In this document: one piece after another, positions 39,037 through 52,000 of the stretch
How the letters are laid out: each line of letters starts with the position of its first letter
How positions within the stretch are numbered: the stretch's first letter is position 1
Assembly: GCA_000499405.2 (NCBI GenBank)
Contig: HG738139.1
Location: forward strand, 8,394,616 to 8,458,615
DNA length: 64,000 nt
From: Onchocerca volvulus
Lineage: Eukaryota; Nematoda; Chromadorea; Rhabditida; Onchocercidae
Direction: 5' to 3'
The notes under the pieces: generated by a model
Database searches by the model: none
What the model saw: the letters and a program-made list of their open reading frames with translations, nothing else
Told to the model about the DNA's origin: nothing
Program-made: the position numbers and the translations under genes

Positions 39037-42000
39037 TTAACAACATGTCCGTTTACTGAAATCAGCTGATTTCACTCGAAATGCTCGATTCCAGTCATTG
39101 ACTGGTGGATTGTGGCGATAACGACGCGAAACAAGAACTTGCGGCCGTTTCACCATTTCTGCTGGTGACTCCTTCATTATTAAAGCTAATCTTAAATTCC
39201 AAATCTAAATTAAAATATTGAGCATCTTGTGACTTATTCAAGAGGAAATAAATGAATGAGACTTGCATATAATGGTATTATATTACTTTAATATTTTGAC
39301 GAATCTTATGCTATTTTATTTTTGATACAATTAATCATTTTATGTGAATAAAGGGACATTATACAGCTATCTTTATTATTTGCTTGAATAAATCATTTTC
39401 TAAGATTAATTAGCATAATTTTTTGTTTTCAAATTTTTTGAATAATATTAATATTAAGAGATGAAGTTCATAAAAGTGTAAAAGGCGTACATATAAAAAG
39501 CATAGCAGTGTAAAAATCACATAAAAGGCATAAAAGATATATTTATAACTTTTTCTAAATTGGTCTCAAGCTTTAGGAACTTACTTATATTCGGACAAAT
39601 TGTTGCGAAGATTAAAAGTGCTTATATTCGATGTGATTGTAAAATAAATGAAAATTCACTGGATCGCAACATAATATAAAATAAGATGTATAAACCTGGC
39701 CTCTGAATACTCGCAATTGGCTGTATTTTAAAAAGCGATTCACATCACGATCATACTTGAATAAGGTGGCGATATCGTCGCATAGACTTTGCACGAATTG
39801 TGGTGTTAACAACTGCAGTAGATTTGTCCTTAATTCTTCATTCCATGGCTGTAAAGCGGAAAGAATATGTGAGACTGAGCGGTTGATTTATGCTGCTTAT
39901 ATAAAGATGAAACATTCACTTTTAACAAAGACAATCAGTGAATAAATCTTACTGAAAGTTCATGAAAAATCAACTCTCCTCAACACGCTAATTGGTGCTT
40001 AGCATAAATATTTAGGGAAGATTCTAACATAATTAGCCCAAGACAACTGTGCCCAAGCAAACGGAAATTGTCGTAGACGACTGGATGTCTCGGGATGCTT
40101 CACTGGAAATGCCAAACCATTATCAATAGCAGCAAGTTCCAATATTTTTTCTGGTTCATACCTGCACAAGTAATTTTTGCATCATTTAGGCATGAATCAT
40201 CTCACTGTAACAAGCACTGCAGAAATTTTTGTTTGAAAATGAAAAGAAACTTCGAGGGAGAAATTCAAAAGATGTCATTTGAAATTCAGTTTTTTCCTTA
40301 AAGTAATTATATTTTTACAATATTATTGGAATATAACAACACTAAATTGTATGATTCAAATTGATGAATTTGGCTGCGAGCACTATTTAATACAATAATC
40401 ATACTTAATGAGCCAATTCCCCATATGACGATCTGTGTTGCGAATAACGTAGTCGAGGACGCACAGTTTTTGAAATAGGTACTTGAACCGTTCAATCTCT
40501 ACTGCTGTCAATGAACATAATCCACCCCCCTTCTTCCACCGCGGTATAATATCGGAGGCACTTACATATCCATTAAGGAACAACTGCAGAGGGATAAATT
40601 TTTTAACTCATAACTTGAGAAGTTTTATCCATTAAATCACTAAATAAAGTGCCTGATGTAAAGAAATTCGTTCGCGAATTAAAATCTTTTGCAGCCTCAG
40701 AATCAGCAAAAAATTTGGATAAGACATTATAATATGATTTGTCCCACATTCTTCGAAGTCAGTTCGATTACGAACAAATCAAAATATCAAGAGGAGAATA
40801 AAATAATCATTGATATAATTATTTTCATATCAGTAAAGCCATTTTACAGATGAAAGCTTTCCTCACTACCTGGTAACTACCATCTTTTCCTTTCAATTCT
40901 TTGTTGTTAAATCTTGATTTATCCTTATAATAAAAGGCTGGTGAGGCAAGTTTCACGATGCGTGTTTTCGGCACTATGTGGAGCTGTAATATTTTTCATA
41001 AATTTGTTAAATGATTCATTGGTTTCAAATGAAAATTTAAACAAGAATTATGTATTTGATGAATATTAATTCTCATAACAATCACGCAACGAAGAGATTT
41101 TCATGATCTTAGGAGCAGTGAAGCATATCTAAACAATGGATAAACTACCGATACGAAGGACGATCAATCCGATGAAAACTTCATGTGTGGGTACATATGT
41201 AAAATATTACATTATTTATAGTTATTTTACAGTTATTAAAATATTACATTGTTTACAGCTATTACTTATAATTACGTTGTTTACGATCTCAGTTGTTTTT
41301 TACCGAGATATCAGTCTTTGAAGACGTTATGTAAACAAATAATCTGGAAAATTGCTCTAAAAATGAAGAAATATGCTAAATGTGACGCGAATTTTTGAAA
41401 AATCTTCCTGAATAAGACATATTTGAAATAAAATACCAAAAATTACCTGTAATTTCTCATCAACAAGAGAAGCAGCAGTTTCTGATATATAACCATTGTT
41501 TGGTATAAGACAAGCTCTTCCAAAACAACAGAAGCAAAGCATACGTTGAAAATACTTTGGCCATTTCGGATTTTGCGGTGCAAATGGTTCTTCGTCTTTT
41601 GGTTTGAATATTGCTATAGTTTGATAATTTATATCACGTACAAAATATGACCCTAGAATGAATTATGTGATAAAATTGAGCTTATTAAACCATCCTGCAT
41701 CAGTCTTTGAATGCAGCAAAGGATTTCGTTCTTTGAGTCCCCCACGAAAACTGTCAGAGTTTTGTAACTTGACACGATCTATCTTATGTATCAAATCATG
41801 ATTTTTTTTTTGGTTGTATTGGCTTCACGTTTGATTTTCATTCATAAAAACAAATAACATCGTACTCTATACTATGAAGAAATTATAAATGAAGCAGAAT
41901 TTTATCTGCTTTAAAATTTCTACCGGAACTCCCAGCTGCAATTCGCACTGGTTGTATGCCAGCGTTGATTGCTTCTAAAGCTCGTTTCAAATTCTGATTG

Positions 42001-42519
42001 AAATCATCATCATTCAGTATTTCCTGTCGCGATGATGCCACGAAAGTTTTTATCTTATTTTGCCATGTATCCGGATGCGTTACTGTAGATGGTTGCGAGA
42101 CCGATTGAAAACTTTCCTGAATATTGTCATTCAAAAATCTCTCAATTTATTTGAGAGATTTATGACTTCATAAACAGAAAGTTTTTATATTCGAATGTTT
42201 CAAATCTTCATATAGTTTTAGGTGTTTAGGTGACAATCTTAGATTAATTGAATTCCATTTAAATTCAAATTGCACTGAAACCTAAGTCTTGCAAACTATA
42301 AAATCTCAAGTTATGGCTACAATTCTTAATTATTTAATGATAATTGATTTGTGAATGAATACCAACCATCATCACATAATTCTCCTCTGACTTGGTTGTG
42401 GCACCAGTCCGCGACAAATCGGATCGTTCACTTATCCTTGCTTCTTGTTTCAAATTGGTGCAAATATTAGGCGATACTGTTTCTAGTTGCTGATCGCAAT
42501 TCTCAGCCTTCACTGCCAT
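39037..42519 (-). CDS. Phosphatidylinositol 4-kinase type II
   Basis: Eight exons in transcript order: 42519-42367, 42116-41924, 41652-41447, 40983-40870, 40583-40405, 40161-40029, 39848-39696, 39204-39037. The 1299 nt encode 432 aa, all phases agreeing. The first ~75 residues are polar and poorly conserved. Family marks follow: [19 protein letters not shown], the ATP-contacting lysine in [11 protein letters not shown] (about 131), the cysteine cluster [11 protein letters not shown] (about 152-162) at the place of the palmitoylated CCPCC of mammalian PI4[18 protein letters not shown], catalytic [15 protein letters not shown] (D about 273) and the metal-binding [10 protein letters not shown] (D about 295). 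It makes PI4P on Golgi and endosomal membranes. The catalytic loop reads DRHMGN rather than the mammalian DRGNDN. The protein ends in two cysteines (RTCC), a possible lipidation site. Confidence 0.95.
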
Positions 42520-44341
42520 CTATCACCACTATACCAGAACATCAATAACTTTTGTGGGAAATTTCAACTCTTTGCTGGAACATAATCACAAATAGGAAGA
42601 TTTGGTCATTTTTCTTATCGGAATCATAAGACTTATATATCTTAGTAAGACCATGCGATTATTCGACCATCTCTCGTATAGTATTACCTCATGTCAGGAA
42701 CAGTCATACCCAAATATTCTGAGAATCGTCGAAATTTGACAAACTTCTATCGAAACTATTGAAAGAAAAATTTTAAAAGGAATATTTCATTAGACAAGTA
42801 TAGAAAGAAGTCTAAAATGGATGTAATTATTATTGTATTGGGTAAAAGAGCCTTTCAATCCAGCAACCTATATCAGATCCAAACTAACTTGAAAGTACCA
42901 TAACACCCACCTAGAATTATTAACAAACAATGCAACTATTTCATCTGAAATTCACTTTTATATTTAAATGAACAAGAACAGAGAGAATAGTCATACAGTT
43001 TGCAGAATAGAGAAATATTGCGTTTAGAGTTGAAAGATTAAAATTAAGCAAGACTTTTAAATAATGTGTGGAAATATTCATTTAGTGGGAAATATTTTAA
43101 ATTCGCTTAGATAACTCACTGACTTATTTACAGTAGTAAGTTATGACTGATTGATTGATTGTGATTCAATTTTTGAGATGCAGCACTTTTCTGCCAAGCG
43201 ATTATACACAATGTTGGAAGAATTCTTATAAGAATTAATTTGTATTTTCAAAATTTGCAAACTTTTTTTTCCAGTTTCAATAATCAAAAATTTGTTCAAA
43301 TTTTACAAGTTCCATCAGCCATTGAGTGATTATTATCGTCATATCTGAATTTGGGCGCTGATTTCAGCTCCAGGAAACAAACCCGTCCCAGAAATTTGAA
43401 GCGAATTTTATGACGACAGCATTTCTTAAAATTAAACTATTTGAAGAAAAAATATATATATACTGGAGAATCAGAGATTTTCATTGAAACAGAGAATGTC
43501 GTGAATTTTTTGAATTGGATTGAATTGAGTTGTTGAAAGGTTCGGCAAGCGCCAATATTATCACCAATATCTTGACCAGTGTTGATAGTCGTTGGCTTGC
43601 GGTGACTCGAGTAAGTTGAATTCGGTGGGGTTTGGTGATTGGATTTGTAGTGTGTTGAATCGACACCGGATGGCAATAATCTTTTATTGCTACACAACGG
43701 GAAAAAATTAGGGGAAGCGTAAATGTGATGATGTGCAAACGTAATGGTGACAGTGATGCTCTTGTAAGCGAGATACAAGCTTATATTTGTTAAGTAATGG
43801 GAGTGGCTTTATTAATCAGCAGAATACAAAAAAGTGGATTACAGTTTTCTCATGCTATGTAGAATATGGTTGCATGAGAAACACATTTTTTTTGTTATAG
43901 ATTAGCAAACAGATGTGCATAATTATCCTTGTTAAAATGAATAAAAATTAGATAACGGATTTATCTCTCAATGTGGGAAAACGTTGTTAATTTGCATAAT
44001 GAGATAAATCCTTTATTTAAGAGATGCTTTACAAAAAATAATTTTACCAGATGTTCAAGATAAGGATGTAACAGATGTTTAAGATTATCTAAAGAAATTT
44101 ACATAATTTTTCAAATAGAATAATTTTTTATAGTGTAGGTGAATAAAAGTTAAAACAAGTCAAAAGAAGAAATTTATTTATTAGTTTTAAGATTTGTTGA
44201 GTTTCGCGAAATTGAAATTCGCGACAGAGAAGTTATTATAATCCCAGATCCAAATAAAAAAGAGATCTAAATCTTGCCGAACCTGATTTTTTCTACAAAT
44301 GCTGTTGTTATTGCTGTTATTAAGTAAATTGTAGCGAAATG

Positions 44342-44366
44342 AAAAAAAAAAAAAAAAAAAAAAAAA
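44342..44366. repeat. 25-bp A homopolymer
   Basis: Uninterrupted A run on the plus strand in intergenic DNA. It is not next to a recognisable retroposon body or target-site duplication. Confidence 0.85.
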
Positions 44367-45451
44367 CGCAGGATGAACTGCTGTAAGTGAACAAATCTAC
44401 TTCAAATAATCCTAAAAATGTGATTTTCTTTTATTCTTGTTATATATGCATATAATGATCGATTTTTTAGCAAATTTGGAAAATAATATTCCGGTTTTAT
44501 ATTAGTTTTGTCAAAGAAATCCGTCGTATGTTTTGCGCAAAAAGATTCAAGAACTAGATTTGAGAAAGTAGTAGAGAACCAATAAAAGAAGTTATCGAAA
44601 GTACATTCATTTGAAAACATAATTATAAACAAAAACTAAATGAGAGAGACTTATTTTGCATATTATAAAAAGAGAGAATCTTTCGTTAAGCAGTTTTCTC
44701 TCACAATTTTTACATTTGCATAGTAAAAGTTTGTTGTGCAATTTGCAAAGCAATTGAAAATTGAAAATTACCTTGCAAGTTGCACTTATTCTAGTTTTGC
44801 TTGTTTTTAGCTTACATTATGAATTTTTTTTTCACTTTCTTCCATTCTTTTCTTAATGTCAACCATTTTCTGACGGTTTTAAAGTTTGATAAATTTAGGT
44901 TTAATGACATTTTTGGTTTAATGTCTTAGGTGGGAATAATACTAAAACACTGACCATTAGGACTTTTTTGAAACATTACAAGTTTGGTTGGTTGAGAAAA
45001 AGCGATGCATCAAATTAATCCATCAAATATCGACTATCTATGAAATACGTGACGGAGAGAGTAGCTAACGACTAGTTAATTTTTGAGAGTTCAAAGAATC
45101 TAAAATAGGAAAACTTACACTCAATGAGATATAGTGTTTCAGACATTTTACTGTGGTGGAAAAACTGGAAGATGAGGGATATTCGATCTCCACGACCACC
45201 ACTTTTTATGAAAGCTATCTTTCTAATGAGAGCAAAGCATTGTTCTTATCACTGTAATCGTTAACTGGTGCTGATAAGTAAAAGAAAATTAAGATAAATT
45301 AGGCATGAAAAAGTTAGAGTATTAAGTGTGGAATAGGTAGTGGTCATCTATCATTTGGGCGCCAATGGTTGAGTGATTGAAGAAAAATTGGATCAGAAAG
45401 GGATCAACTCTTGTTATTGTTTCCTAACACATTCCTTCGAGAATGCTTTCC

Positions 45452-45555
45452 ATAATACGAAAAGAATTAACTTCTTTCGTTTTCTTATAATCTTGAAAGA
45501 ATTAACTTCTTTTATTTTCGCATAATCGGAAAAGAACTTCCTTAATTTTTGTTGT
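45452..45555. repeat. Three-copy 35-bp tandem repeat
   Basis: Units start at 45452, 45487 and 45522, exactly 35 bp apart. Each begins ATAAT and continues with an A/G-rich stretch (AAAGAATTAACTTCTTT-like core) and a T-rich tail. The third unit is the most diverged and is slightly short. Confidence 0.8.
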
Positions 45556-48500
45556 CTTATCTTTCCAAATTTTTGGATTCTTATCAGAAAATATGCTTGT
45601 TAAAAAATTGAAAAGATAAAATAAGAGTATCAATAACATCTATGAAGCTAGTTGTGATGGCATGTAGATGAGATATGTCGTATATTGAATACTGAAATAG
45701 ACGGCATGATGAAGTAGGCGGAATAGACGGGATGAAGCGGGGTGGAGTTCGTTGATAAGGACGCCAGGAAAATTGAGATGCGTGATAAACAAATATATAA
45801 GAGGAAATGTATACTTCATTTTCCTCTTCATAGCAATTAACCAGTTTGGTTACACAACTTCAGAGTGCATTTGCATCTACCGTCCAACACTGCCTTCTGC
45901 AAATTTAAATGATTTGTTACTCTCGTAAAGCTCATTATTCCTCTGCTAGTTGCTGTGCTTTTATCGTATCGAGAAATGTTTAATTCCGAAATAAAGGATC
46001 GAATAAAGAAGAAACGAATTAATTCTGGTCCTATGCTCGCTAAATCTTCTATTAACAACTATAAAGAGGACCATTTCACTGATACTTGAATTCTCAATTA
46101 GGATTGAATTAATAGGATTTTAAAACACTGTAGATGGAAAACGTCTCAATAGTTGGATTAGACTTTGAGTTTGAACTTAAGCGACACTCAAAAAGTTTGA
46201 GTCCGTCACTTTGTTATTAGCAGTGAATCTTTCATTTCTTTCCGAAGATAATTATGAAAAAATTTCTGTGCCTTGTCATTTTCTGATGCTTGATTTTGAA
46301 TTAAATTTTCAAACAAAACAATTCATCACATTCGAACAATCAACTGCCTTACTCTATCGAATAGATTCAAGGCAGTATATTTAAGATTTACGGGAAAAAA
46401 AGATTCCATCCTAATTAGATTTTTAGAATTCCTTAAGCACATCTGCTATTTTATCTATGATTTTAGAAATGTTGCTGATGAATTATTGCTTAGCAAACAG
46501 AACCGGTTCAAAGATTTTCAAAGGATGGGATTTTAATTGCTGGTTCAAACTCTGATAGATACCGATTGGTAAGGCTATGTAATAATAAAATTGAAAAAAA
46601 AAGAAAGCATAAAACAAGAGGCATTGCAACTACCTGGGAATTTACAAAGTATTCAGAAGAACTGTAATTCATATTTGAAGCAGCTGTTCTTCTAAGCCAT
46701 GAAACAATAAATCGACTGATCTATATTCAATGATGTTTTTCGAATTCGTCATAGTTTGTTTAACTTCAAAGCCGAAATTTCCTTTTAAATGCACTTTTCG
46801 AAAGACCAATTCTTTAATTAACCGATAGTTCATTAACTAAGATATTAATAGTCTCTTTTATCAATTATCGTTTTTTTTCTGGTAAATACAGATTTCATTA
46901 GCAACTTGTTTGTATCTATGGAATAATATGCTATGATGGATAATAAGTTCAATTTATATACTGCCATATTTCGGATTAATTTTTATTCTGTCAACGATGA
47001 ATAGTGAGATGCTTGAGAGACTAGCCATTTTCGGAAGACTAAAATTCATATAATTTATCAGTTCAACAAACAGTACTTCAACATTTTGTATTAGTTAGTC
47101 TGTAATTCTATGGATATCGCAAAAAATTGAAATTATTGCATTTTTTGGAAATTTTCTCATTGAAAAGTTTTTTCTCCGCAATTTGAACTAAATTTTCACA
47201 ACAACAACTCATTGTCTCTTAATCCCACTTTTTCACCTACCCAATTTCTACAGAGTAAATTATCGAATTAACTGCATAGGGAAGAAGAGAGACTAATATC
47301 AAGTTTCTTCATTCCAGCGATCTACCATAGTTTTATACCAACCATTCTGGTTGTTCTAGTGCAGAAGATAGAGAAGTTTCCTTAGTTTGCAAAATTTGTC
47401 TCTTGTAGATTTTGGACTCGAAAAGATCAAAGCAAATTTTAAGAAATCAATTATTATCTAGGGAAATGGTATATCCTTCTTTAACATCGTATTGACGAAC
47501 ACTGGATGAATTATCAAAATATCATTCTTTTTTACAGTCAATAGCGACTATTAGTTGTTATTTTCTTTTCTTTTCTTTTTTTTTTTTTATAAATAATTCC
47601 TTTCATTCCGATATATCACACTAAATAACATAATTATTTTATTTCTGAATTATAGACTATTACTCGAATTTAAGGAATCATTAATGCGCAGATTCCACAA
47701 ATACCGAAAGATAGTGGCATTAACAAAATTCTTTAAGATTTACGAACATGTCAATCATATATTTAACTTTGCATTCGGCCTTTAAAACTATTTTCAGCTT
47801 TGTAATCATTTTGATTGAAAAACTGAGAACGAAAAGCAAAAGTCTTAGAGCAATAATAGATTCTTTTTCCACCTTTCAAGCTTCTCTTCTAAGTTCCTTA
47901 ATAAACTAATGGAAAGTCATTATATTTTACCAAATTTTGACAATATTTAGTTAATTATATAACTTTTAATTAGAATTTAATTGAATTAGAATATAATTGA
48001 GGTCTTTTTGGTGTTGGGAAAATGTTGATTGAAGTCTAACTATACCCATGAATGTAATATACTTCGAATTTCTAAAAGCATTATCTAGTATGTAGCAATC
48101 GTGGGGGAATCAACTGCAGCATTAAAAAGATGATTAGAAGATTTCATTCAATTTCTCGAAAACTTCTTAATCAGGATTAATTATTTTTGGTTGCCATCAC
48201 TGAAAAGGTTTTCTTTTTGCAATACTGCAGAAACTCAGTTAACGTAGCCAAAATGGTACAAAAAAGGAAAGAGAAATCGCTCGAACCATTATTCTTAGAC
48301 TTATATCCAGTGAGAATGGTTAACCAATGATCGCGCATATATCCAATCAGATAAACAAAAAGAGTATTTGCAACTTTTCTGGTAGTTAGAAATCATGGAC
48401 TGTTATCATCTCCTCGTACCTCTAGAAATGTGATTCTGCAGTAATGCTGAAGTACTGCCTGATCTGTTGCTTTTTTCTTTCTGCAACTCACAGAAATTCA

Positions 48501-49010
48501 GTGAGTTAATTTGTATACAATATCTCATGCTTGAAAGGTTTGTGTATTTGCTCTATCTTCTTTCAAAAGGAATGATATAGACAAAAGCAGAAAGTTTCTT
48601 CGATATGCTGCTACTTGTTGCGTTTCATGCGTCAGAATAACCGGTTAGTTATTCCTGTAGAGATCAATGATTGTCCCGCATCAATCAGTCAAGTTTCAAT
48701 CCCATTAAAAGTTTAAAGAGAAATAAATCATAATCTTTACTGACCAAGATCGAAAAAAAGAAACGCCCATTTCTTGTAAAAACTGAGAAGAAAGTACATT
48801 TTGGTGTTTAGGAGTTAAAAAAAGTGATTTTTGAATTCTGTATTTTCTCAGATTTTATACAACCAATTTCTTTTTCGTCCTTCGTTTCGTTGCATCGCCA
48901 TTAACATATCAATTAATATATTTATCAGTTCGATTTATCGCTACTACATAGTTTGCATGAGCCAGTGCACTGGTCATCCAAATGCAGGAATTTTAAACAA
49001 CAGAAAGAGG

Positions 49011-52000
49011 ATGAAAAAAATGCAGCTAATATGGATCTTTTATCAGCTCATAGTTATCACTACTGCAATCAAAGTGATCGACAATGGTTTAGCACCACCT
49101 GAAATTGTCCATTCACCCATATCAACCAAGCGTTTGTTTTTCATTTTTTCAATTTGAATTTTAATTTAAATAAAAACAAATCGACCAAGAAAAATAAGTC
49201 CGAAAATGCTTTTACTAGACCATTCATTTCCATGAATAATGACGATTAAAAATAAAAGAATTACGGTAACAAATTCACATTGCTAAAGATAAGCCGATAA
49301 GTATAAAAATGAATCTGTTTTAAAAATTTGTATCGATTTGATGGTATTATTCTGTTCTTTTCATCTAAACAAAATTAATTTGGGATATTTACTCTAATTA
49401 AATTAAAAAAGTTTGATTCGAATGGTTTGAATTACTGCTCCAAATTCAGTAGTTATTATTTTCGAAGAAAGAGAGCGGCACTTTTTGATGATATTGAGAA
49501 AACAGCCATCGGCATTTGAGTTTCTAAATTGTGTGAAATGTGCTATCATGAAAACGAATGGATGTGGAACTAGTTTTCGTTATAATTAAATGCTGAATTA
49601 AATGATCGTCGAGTTATTCAACGATAACTGACATTGCTGCAAGAAAAATAAATCAATTGGCTAAAAAAGTATTACAAAATAAATTCTAAAGTAGTAGCAT
49701 GAGGAGCAAATTTCAGAAATCTACTAATTTAGATTGCAAAATTTTTCAATAAACAGAAGATGAAGTAGCAGAAAATAGCGCCATTTATAGTGATATTTTA
49801 TAATTCATGCACATTCATTTTCTTACCCATTTCATCAGTCTTTATTACAAATTTAAGAAAATTGTGTGGGGAGAGGAGAGGGTTAGAGGTGTCACTGGAA
49901 GAGATTAAAATTCAAGAAAGGAAATGTGAATTTATTTCATTACGATTCATTGCATTATGCAATTTACTACGCATTTCCAAGTGTGAAGTAATCCTACAAT
50001 ATCGGCAATCAGCTACATTTCAACAACATTGTTCTTTATCTTTCTTTTATCTCTAATCAGATTTTATCTCTGATTTGATGAATTTGGTCTGATTTAATGA
50101 ATTTGTAGCTCGGTGCATTGTCAAAGCAGAACCGTTGGATCTGGTATTTTTGCTGGATAGCTCAGGTTCGTTGAAAAATAAGTTTCAAGACGAAATCGAT
50201 ATCATTCGTCGAATCGTCAAACATGTTACGATCGGAGAATTCGCTACACGGGTCATGCTTATACAGTTCAGGTGTTTTCGCTACTCAAAATATTCACGTC
50301 TTAAAAATTCATTAGTTTTTTACATTTCTTAATTTGAGTAGTGCTTTGAAATTACTGTTTATCCCAATCTATTATATTATCGTTTTTTTTTTTTTTTTTT
50401 TTTACAGAAATTTTTCGACTGAAATAAGAAGACCGAAAATTTTGTAAAATATTTTTTAGTGGTGTTCAACATTTGGAGTTTGATTTCAAGAAATTCAAGG
50501 ATCGCGACGACATTCTTGCTGCGTTAGATGTATTAAGGCATGTATCGGGCATAACACGAATGGGTGATGCACTTGAATTTACTCTCAGCATGCTAAATGA
50601 AAAAAATGTAATTTGTGTAATTTGAAAATCTTGATTTAATTTTAATTTGAATTACAGGTTGATGTTTCCGTAACTTTGAATTAAAAACGGGAAAATTCCG
50701 GAAAAGAAATTAAGCAAATATGAGAAAGTAAATGCGTAAATAGAAAATTGGGACTACTACATAAATTAATTGAGCGATTTTTCAGTTAAGTAAAGTATTT
50801 GATAGCTGATTTCTCAAATTCTGGTATAATTTCTAAATCTTTGCGATTATTCTTCAATAATATATTATTTTTGTAAAAAATGGCATTGAAGAACGATTGT
50901 AAAGGTTAATTAAACTTCATTTTTATATTTAAACGATTTTGAAATTGCACAGAATTTCTAAGAAAAACAGAAAAAGTTAAATTTTTAAAATTTAAGGGAA
51001 TGAGGCCTCCGCATGTATCAAAGATACTATATTTACTATCGGATGGTCGAACGCATGATTATCCGAAAGATACGGAAATGGCAGATTTATTGAGACAGCA
51101 AATTGATAACATTGACATTTACGCTTATGGAACTGGTGAATATGTTGCTATGAATGAATTAATTGCTATTACAAAGGTAGAATGGCAACTTTTATTTTTT
51201 TTACATGCCTTAAGGGAAGTTGCATAAAATCTATTGAATGAAGTAACAAAATATCACTCATTTCTGATAAGTAATTTCAAATGGAAATTAAATCAGTTTT
51301 GATAAGCTTCCTTTCAAGTTTTCACAATAAACAAAACATGCAGTTTTGAAGTTTATTCTTATTTTGCAGGATTCAAAAAAAATTGTGACAAATGAAAATT
51401 TGGAAGATTTGGAACCAATATTTGATCGTTGGAAGGGTACTGAAGTTTGTGAAACATTACCTGGTATGTTGATATAAAATAAAACGTCTGACTAACCTAA
51501 TCATAACCATATTTGAAAAAGAAAAAGCAATGTTCGGAAGAGACTGGTATTAGCTTGAAATAAATTTCATCCGAAATTTATGAAAAATTAAATTTTATGG
51601 CGGCATCTTCGTACTTCCTTTTGTACCCTTTTAACGGTAGATATTGATACTTGGCAAAGATTATTATACATTTGTAATTCTACTCATTCTGATAAATTAA
51701 ATCTCAGGGAGTCATAAAATGATGAATACAGTTTCATTCTTCATAACGCCTGTACCGGAAAAAAAGCTAAGAAAAGAATTCATACTTAATATAAGTATGG
51801 TCAAATAATTTTGCTAACATTTCCAAAAACCAGAGACATTTCGAAGATAGTTGGATTAAAATAAAGAATTTCTTTTAAAATATTTGACTGAACAATATAT
51901 TTAAGTTTGCATCCGTGGATCTGATAAACCTCTTGACTTGATCCTGATTATTGATTCTTCCGAGTCGGTTTCCCATCTTTTTGATGAACAAATCAGATTT

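Larger units (their letters stand above)
42520..49010. other. Gene-poor 6.5-kb interval
   Basis: Upstream of both the PI4KII (-) and cuticlin-like (+) genes, so it should include both promoters. It contains a poly-A run at 44342-44366, a 35-bp tandem repeat at 45452-45555 and a short imperfect repeat around 45696-45745 (AATAGACGG units). Minus frames at 43778-43437 overlap each other in two registers and show no family motif. I see no supported gene. Confidence 0.45.

Noticed and set aside
43437..43778. 113-codon and overlapping 85-codon minus-strand frames
   Set aside because: Two registers are open at once in a compositionally skewed patch, with no motif or splice signals. A remnant repeat is as likely as a gene.
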